Positions 5,547 through 6,439 of a stretch of DNA of 6,439 bases are shown here, in pieces; position 1 is the first letter of the stretch; every line of letters starts with the position of its first letter. The DNA lies in the NCBI GenBank assembly GCA_016302225.1, contig JAEDOB010000133.1, positions 1 to 6,439 of the forward strand. The letters run 5' to 3'. Made by a program: the position numbers and the translations under genes. The notes under the pieces were generated by a model that was given only the letters and a program-made list of their open reading frames with translations, had not been told where the DNA came from and did no database searches. Origin of the DNA: Oscillospiraceae bacterium (GTDB lineage Bacteria; Bacillota; Clostridia; Oscillospirales; Ruminococcaceae).

Positions 5547-5581
5547 ATCTATATTATACCATACTTTTTGAAAATGTGTAA
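5432..5581 (+). CDS. Possible small hydrophobic protein (49 aa), uncertain
   Basis: An ATG-TAA frame encodes 49 residues with a charged N-terminal third ending N-R-K-R and then a hydrophobic stretch of about 22 residues (F24 to F46) that could span a membrane. Only a weak ribosome site (AAAGAG, about 8 nt upstream) and no clear plus-strand promoter are visible, and its codons simply mirror the local AT-rich composition, so chance is a real alternative. Its start region lies opposite the candidate minus-strand RNA, an arrangement seen in type I toxin-antitoxin pairs. I do not recognise the sequence. Confidence 0.25.
   Translation: MKESVSYVSVQMNKMIVIINRKRFCVLCLIISTFALNLYLYYTILFENV
5553..5561 (-). 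promoter_or_regulatory. Minus-strand extended -10 promoter
   Basis: TGGTATAAT on the minus strand combines a TGn extension with a perfect TATAAT. The -35 position is weak (TTACAC at 17 bp), which is tolerated by extended -10 promoters. Transcription would start near 5546 and run toward the terminator at 5367 and the chemoreceptor gene. Confidence 0.5.
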
Positions 5582-5716
5582 TGTATATTTTATATACCAA
5601 ATATGCTATATTGATATAGCTATTTTAAATAATTTCACAAGCAATGCTGATACAAATCGACTAAATCAATCGCTTTTCTTGTTATTTCGGCAATCCTTCA
5701 TACAAATATTTACAGT

Positions 5717-5745
5717 TTGACATTGCAGGAAAAGTGTGCTATACT
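5717..5745 (+). promoter_or_regulatory. Near-consensus sigma-A promoter of the 5776 gene
   Basis: A perfect TTGACA (5717-5722), a 17-bp spacer and TATACT (5740-5745) with a TGC extension (5737-5739). Start of transcription near 5752 gives a 24-nt leader, which rules out the upstream in-frame GTG at 5734 as a start codon. No operator palindrome overlaps it, suggesting strong constitutive expression. Confidence 0.9.
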
Positions 5746-5775
5746 ATAATTACAAATCAAACGGGAGGCGAGAGG

Positions 5776-6321
5776 ATGGAAAGAAAAAGCTACAAAATTT
5801 CACTGGGCGGAGTTGTGGCATCTCTCTGCCTGCTGATGATGTTTCTGACCGCCATTTTCCCGCCGTTTTCCATAGTCGTCCCCATGTTTACGGGAATGCT
5901 TATCGGCGTCGTTGCGGAGGAAGCTAACCGAAAATGGGCGCTTGTCACCTACGCAGCCGTGTCGGTGCTATGCCTGTTTATGACGCCCTCCTGCGAATCC
6001 ACCATGCTTTTCATAATGTTTTTCGGGTACTATCCTGTCATAAAAGGTCTGCTGGACAAGCTGAAACCCGCTCCCATTCGCTGGATAGTCAAGCTTGTAT
6101 GCTTTAACGTCCCCGTGGTGCTCTGCTACTGGATAATCGCCAATCTTTTCGGCATTTACGATATGTGGTCGGACTTTGATTTCCTCGGAAAATATCTTAT
6201 CCCCGGGCTTCTTCTGCTGGCAAATTTTATGTTCCTTATGTATGATTACACCCTCGGCTCGGTGGCGATCATGTATGAAAAATGGTTCCGTCCGACTTAT
6301 CTTTCGTCGCATAAAAAATAA
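5776..6321 (+). CDS. Small polytopic membrane protein of unknown function
   Basis: The 181-residue protein is almost entirely hydrophobic, with about six probable membrane segments (near residues 7-26, 30-48, 54-70, 76-92, 101-126 and 138-160) and a short basic C-terminal tail ending S-H-K-K. The opening S-Y-K-I-S-L-G-G-V-V-A-S-L-C-L resembles a type of small conserved Clostridial membrane protein that looks like the S component of ECF vitamin transporters, with a short charged N-terminus and a glycine in helix 1. That resemblance is an impression, not a confirmed family, and no ECF energising genes are present. The ATG at 5776 is chosen because GGAGG lies 7 nt upstream and the promoter overlaps any earlier start. 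It stands alone between its own strong promoter and terminator, so it is probably a monocistronic gene. Confidence 0.82.
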   Translation: MERKSYKISLGGVVASLCLLMMFLTAIFPPFSIVVPMFTGMLIGVVAEEANRKWALVTYAAVSVLCLFMTPSCESTMLFIMFFGYYPVIKGLLDKLKPAPIRWIVKLVCFNVPVVLCYWIIANLFGIYDMWSDFDFLGKYLIPGLLLLANFMFLMYDYTLGSVAIMYEKWFRPTYLSSHKK

Positions 6322-6357
6322 AAAAACGTGTGAAGGGCGACCGTTCACACGTTTTTT
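6321..6357. terminator. Intrinsic terminator after the 5776 gene
   Basis: AAAAAACGTGTGAA (6321-6334) pairs perfectly with TTCACACGTTTTTT (6344-6357) around a 9-nt loop, with seven T at the 3' side. The A-tract on the left means it can also act for minus-strand transcripts. It begins at the last base of the stop codon. Confidence 0.9.
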
Positions 6358-6367
6358 TGTTTTGCGA

Positions 6368-6393
6368 ATTTCCCTAACAACTGTTAGAGAAAT
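6368..6393. promoter_or_regulatory. Operator-like inverted repeat near the right edge
   Basis: CTAACA (6374-6379) and TGTTAG (6382-6387) form a perfect 14-bp palindrome with a 2-bp centre. After one mismatch the symmetry continues for five more base pairs (ATTTC against GAAAT). It resembles MarR/TetR-type operators, but the gene it would control lies beyond the window. Confidence 0.4.
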
Positions 6394-6402
6394 ACTGATT
6401 AA

Positions 6403-6437
6403 TGGGTGTTCCCCCGCCTTCGGCGGGAGAACACCCA
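6403..6437. repeat. GC-rich hairpin repeat, copy 3
   Basis: Same element as at 617 and 3211, in plus orientation, preceded by TACTGATTAA and followed by CC as in copy 1. Pairing is 15 of 16 bp around the TTC loop; A6428 replaces G and breaks one pair. The window ends 2 bp after it. Confidence 0.88.
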
Positions 6438-6439
6438 CC

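Larger units (their letters stand above)
5281..5775. other. AT-rich intergenic region upstream of the chemoreceptor gene
   Basis: This 495-bp gap between two divergent genes is much more AT-rich than the genes. It holds a minus-strand terminator (5367-5403), a 49-codon plus-strand ORF (5432-5581), a minus-strand extended -10 promoter (5553-5561), a purine-rich plus-strand run (about 5405-5442), and the promoter of the 5776 gene. Nothing recognisable lies in 5582-5716. Confidence 0.7.

Noticed and set aside
5281..5560. Cyclic di-GMP riboswitch before the chemoreceptor
   Set aside because: Such riboswitches are common before Clostridial motility genes, but I could not find the conserved GEMM core. 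GGGACG near 5310 is the only resemblance.
5532..5720. 62-codon plus-strand frame starting at TTG
   Set aside because: No ribosome site, very AT-rich, and it ends at the -35 box of the next promoter. It looks like chance.
5734..5775. Upstream GTG start for the last membrane-protein gene
   Set aside because: The -10 box lies within this extension, so it would not be transcribed; ATG at 5776 has a proper GGAGG site.
5968..6438. 156-codon minus-strand frame over the last membrane-protein gene
   Set aside because: It runs through the third hairpin repeat and the terminator and is antisense to a gene with a clear promoter and ribosome site.

Overview
The window looks like a chromosomal segment of a low-to-mid GC anaerobic Bacillota, most likely a Ruminococcus-type member of the Oscillospiraceae. 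This rests on purine-rich Shine-Dalgarno sites, AT-rich intergenic regions around moderately GC-rich genes, near-consensus sigma-A promoters with extended -10 elements, and protein families common in gut Clostridia. The assignment is inferred from general character, not from a marker gene. No rRNA, tRNA, CRISPR array, transposase or phage gene is visible.

Layout. Positions 1-327 (minus) hold the N-terminus of a zinc-ribbon serine/threonine protein kinase that runs off the left edge. Positions 328-700 are non-coding, with a candidate kinase promoter, an operator-like palindrome overlapping a candidate promoter, and the first copy of a long GC-rich hairpin repeat. A flavin split-barrel (pyridoxamine 5'-phosphate oxidase-like) gene at 701-1156 converges, 3 bp apart, on a TetR-family repressor gene (1160-1708, minus). 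A divergent control region follows, with a good promoter and two tandem 14-bp palindromes. It drives a tight two-gene operon: a CmpB-type (ABC-transporter type IV family) membrane protein at 1907-2545 and a GyrI-like small-molecule-binding protein at 2551-3195. The second hairpin repeat and a bidirectional terminator separate this operon from a convergent methyl-accepting chemotaxis protein (3301-5280, minus).

Upstream of the chemoreceptor is a roughly 495-bp AT-rich gap. On the minus strand it carries an extended -10 promoter and a strong terminator that ends about 85 nt before the receptor gene, which suggests a small RNA or an attenuated leader. On the plus strand a 49-codon hydrophobic ORF lies opposite that transcript. 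A self-contained unit follows: near-consensus promoter, a small polytopic membrane protein (5776-6321) and a terminator. The right edge has another palindrome and the third hairpin repeat.

How the genes fit together. The clearest functional module is TetR plus operators plus the CmpB-like and GyrI-like genes. It reads as a ligand-inducible response to a small, probably toxic molecule: a cytoplasmic sensor-repressor, a membrane protein and a small-molecule-binding or hydrolysing protein. The split-barrel flavoprotein next door may or may not belong to it. The kinase, the chemoreceptor and the last membrane protein appear to be independent units. The most unusual signals are the triplicated hairpin repeat and the convergent promoter/terminator arrangement upstream of the chemoreceptor.
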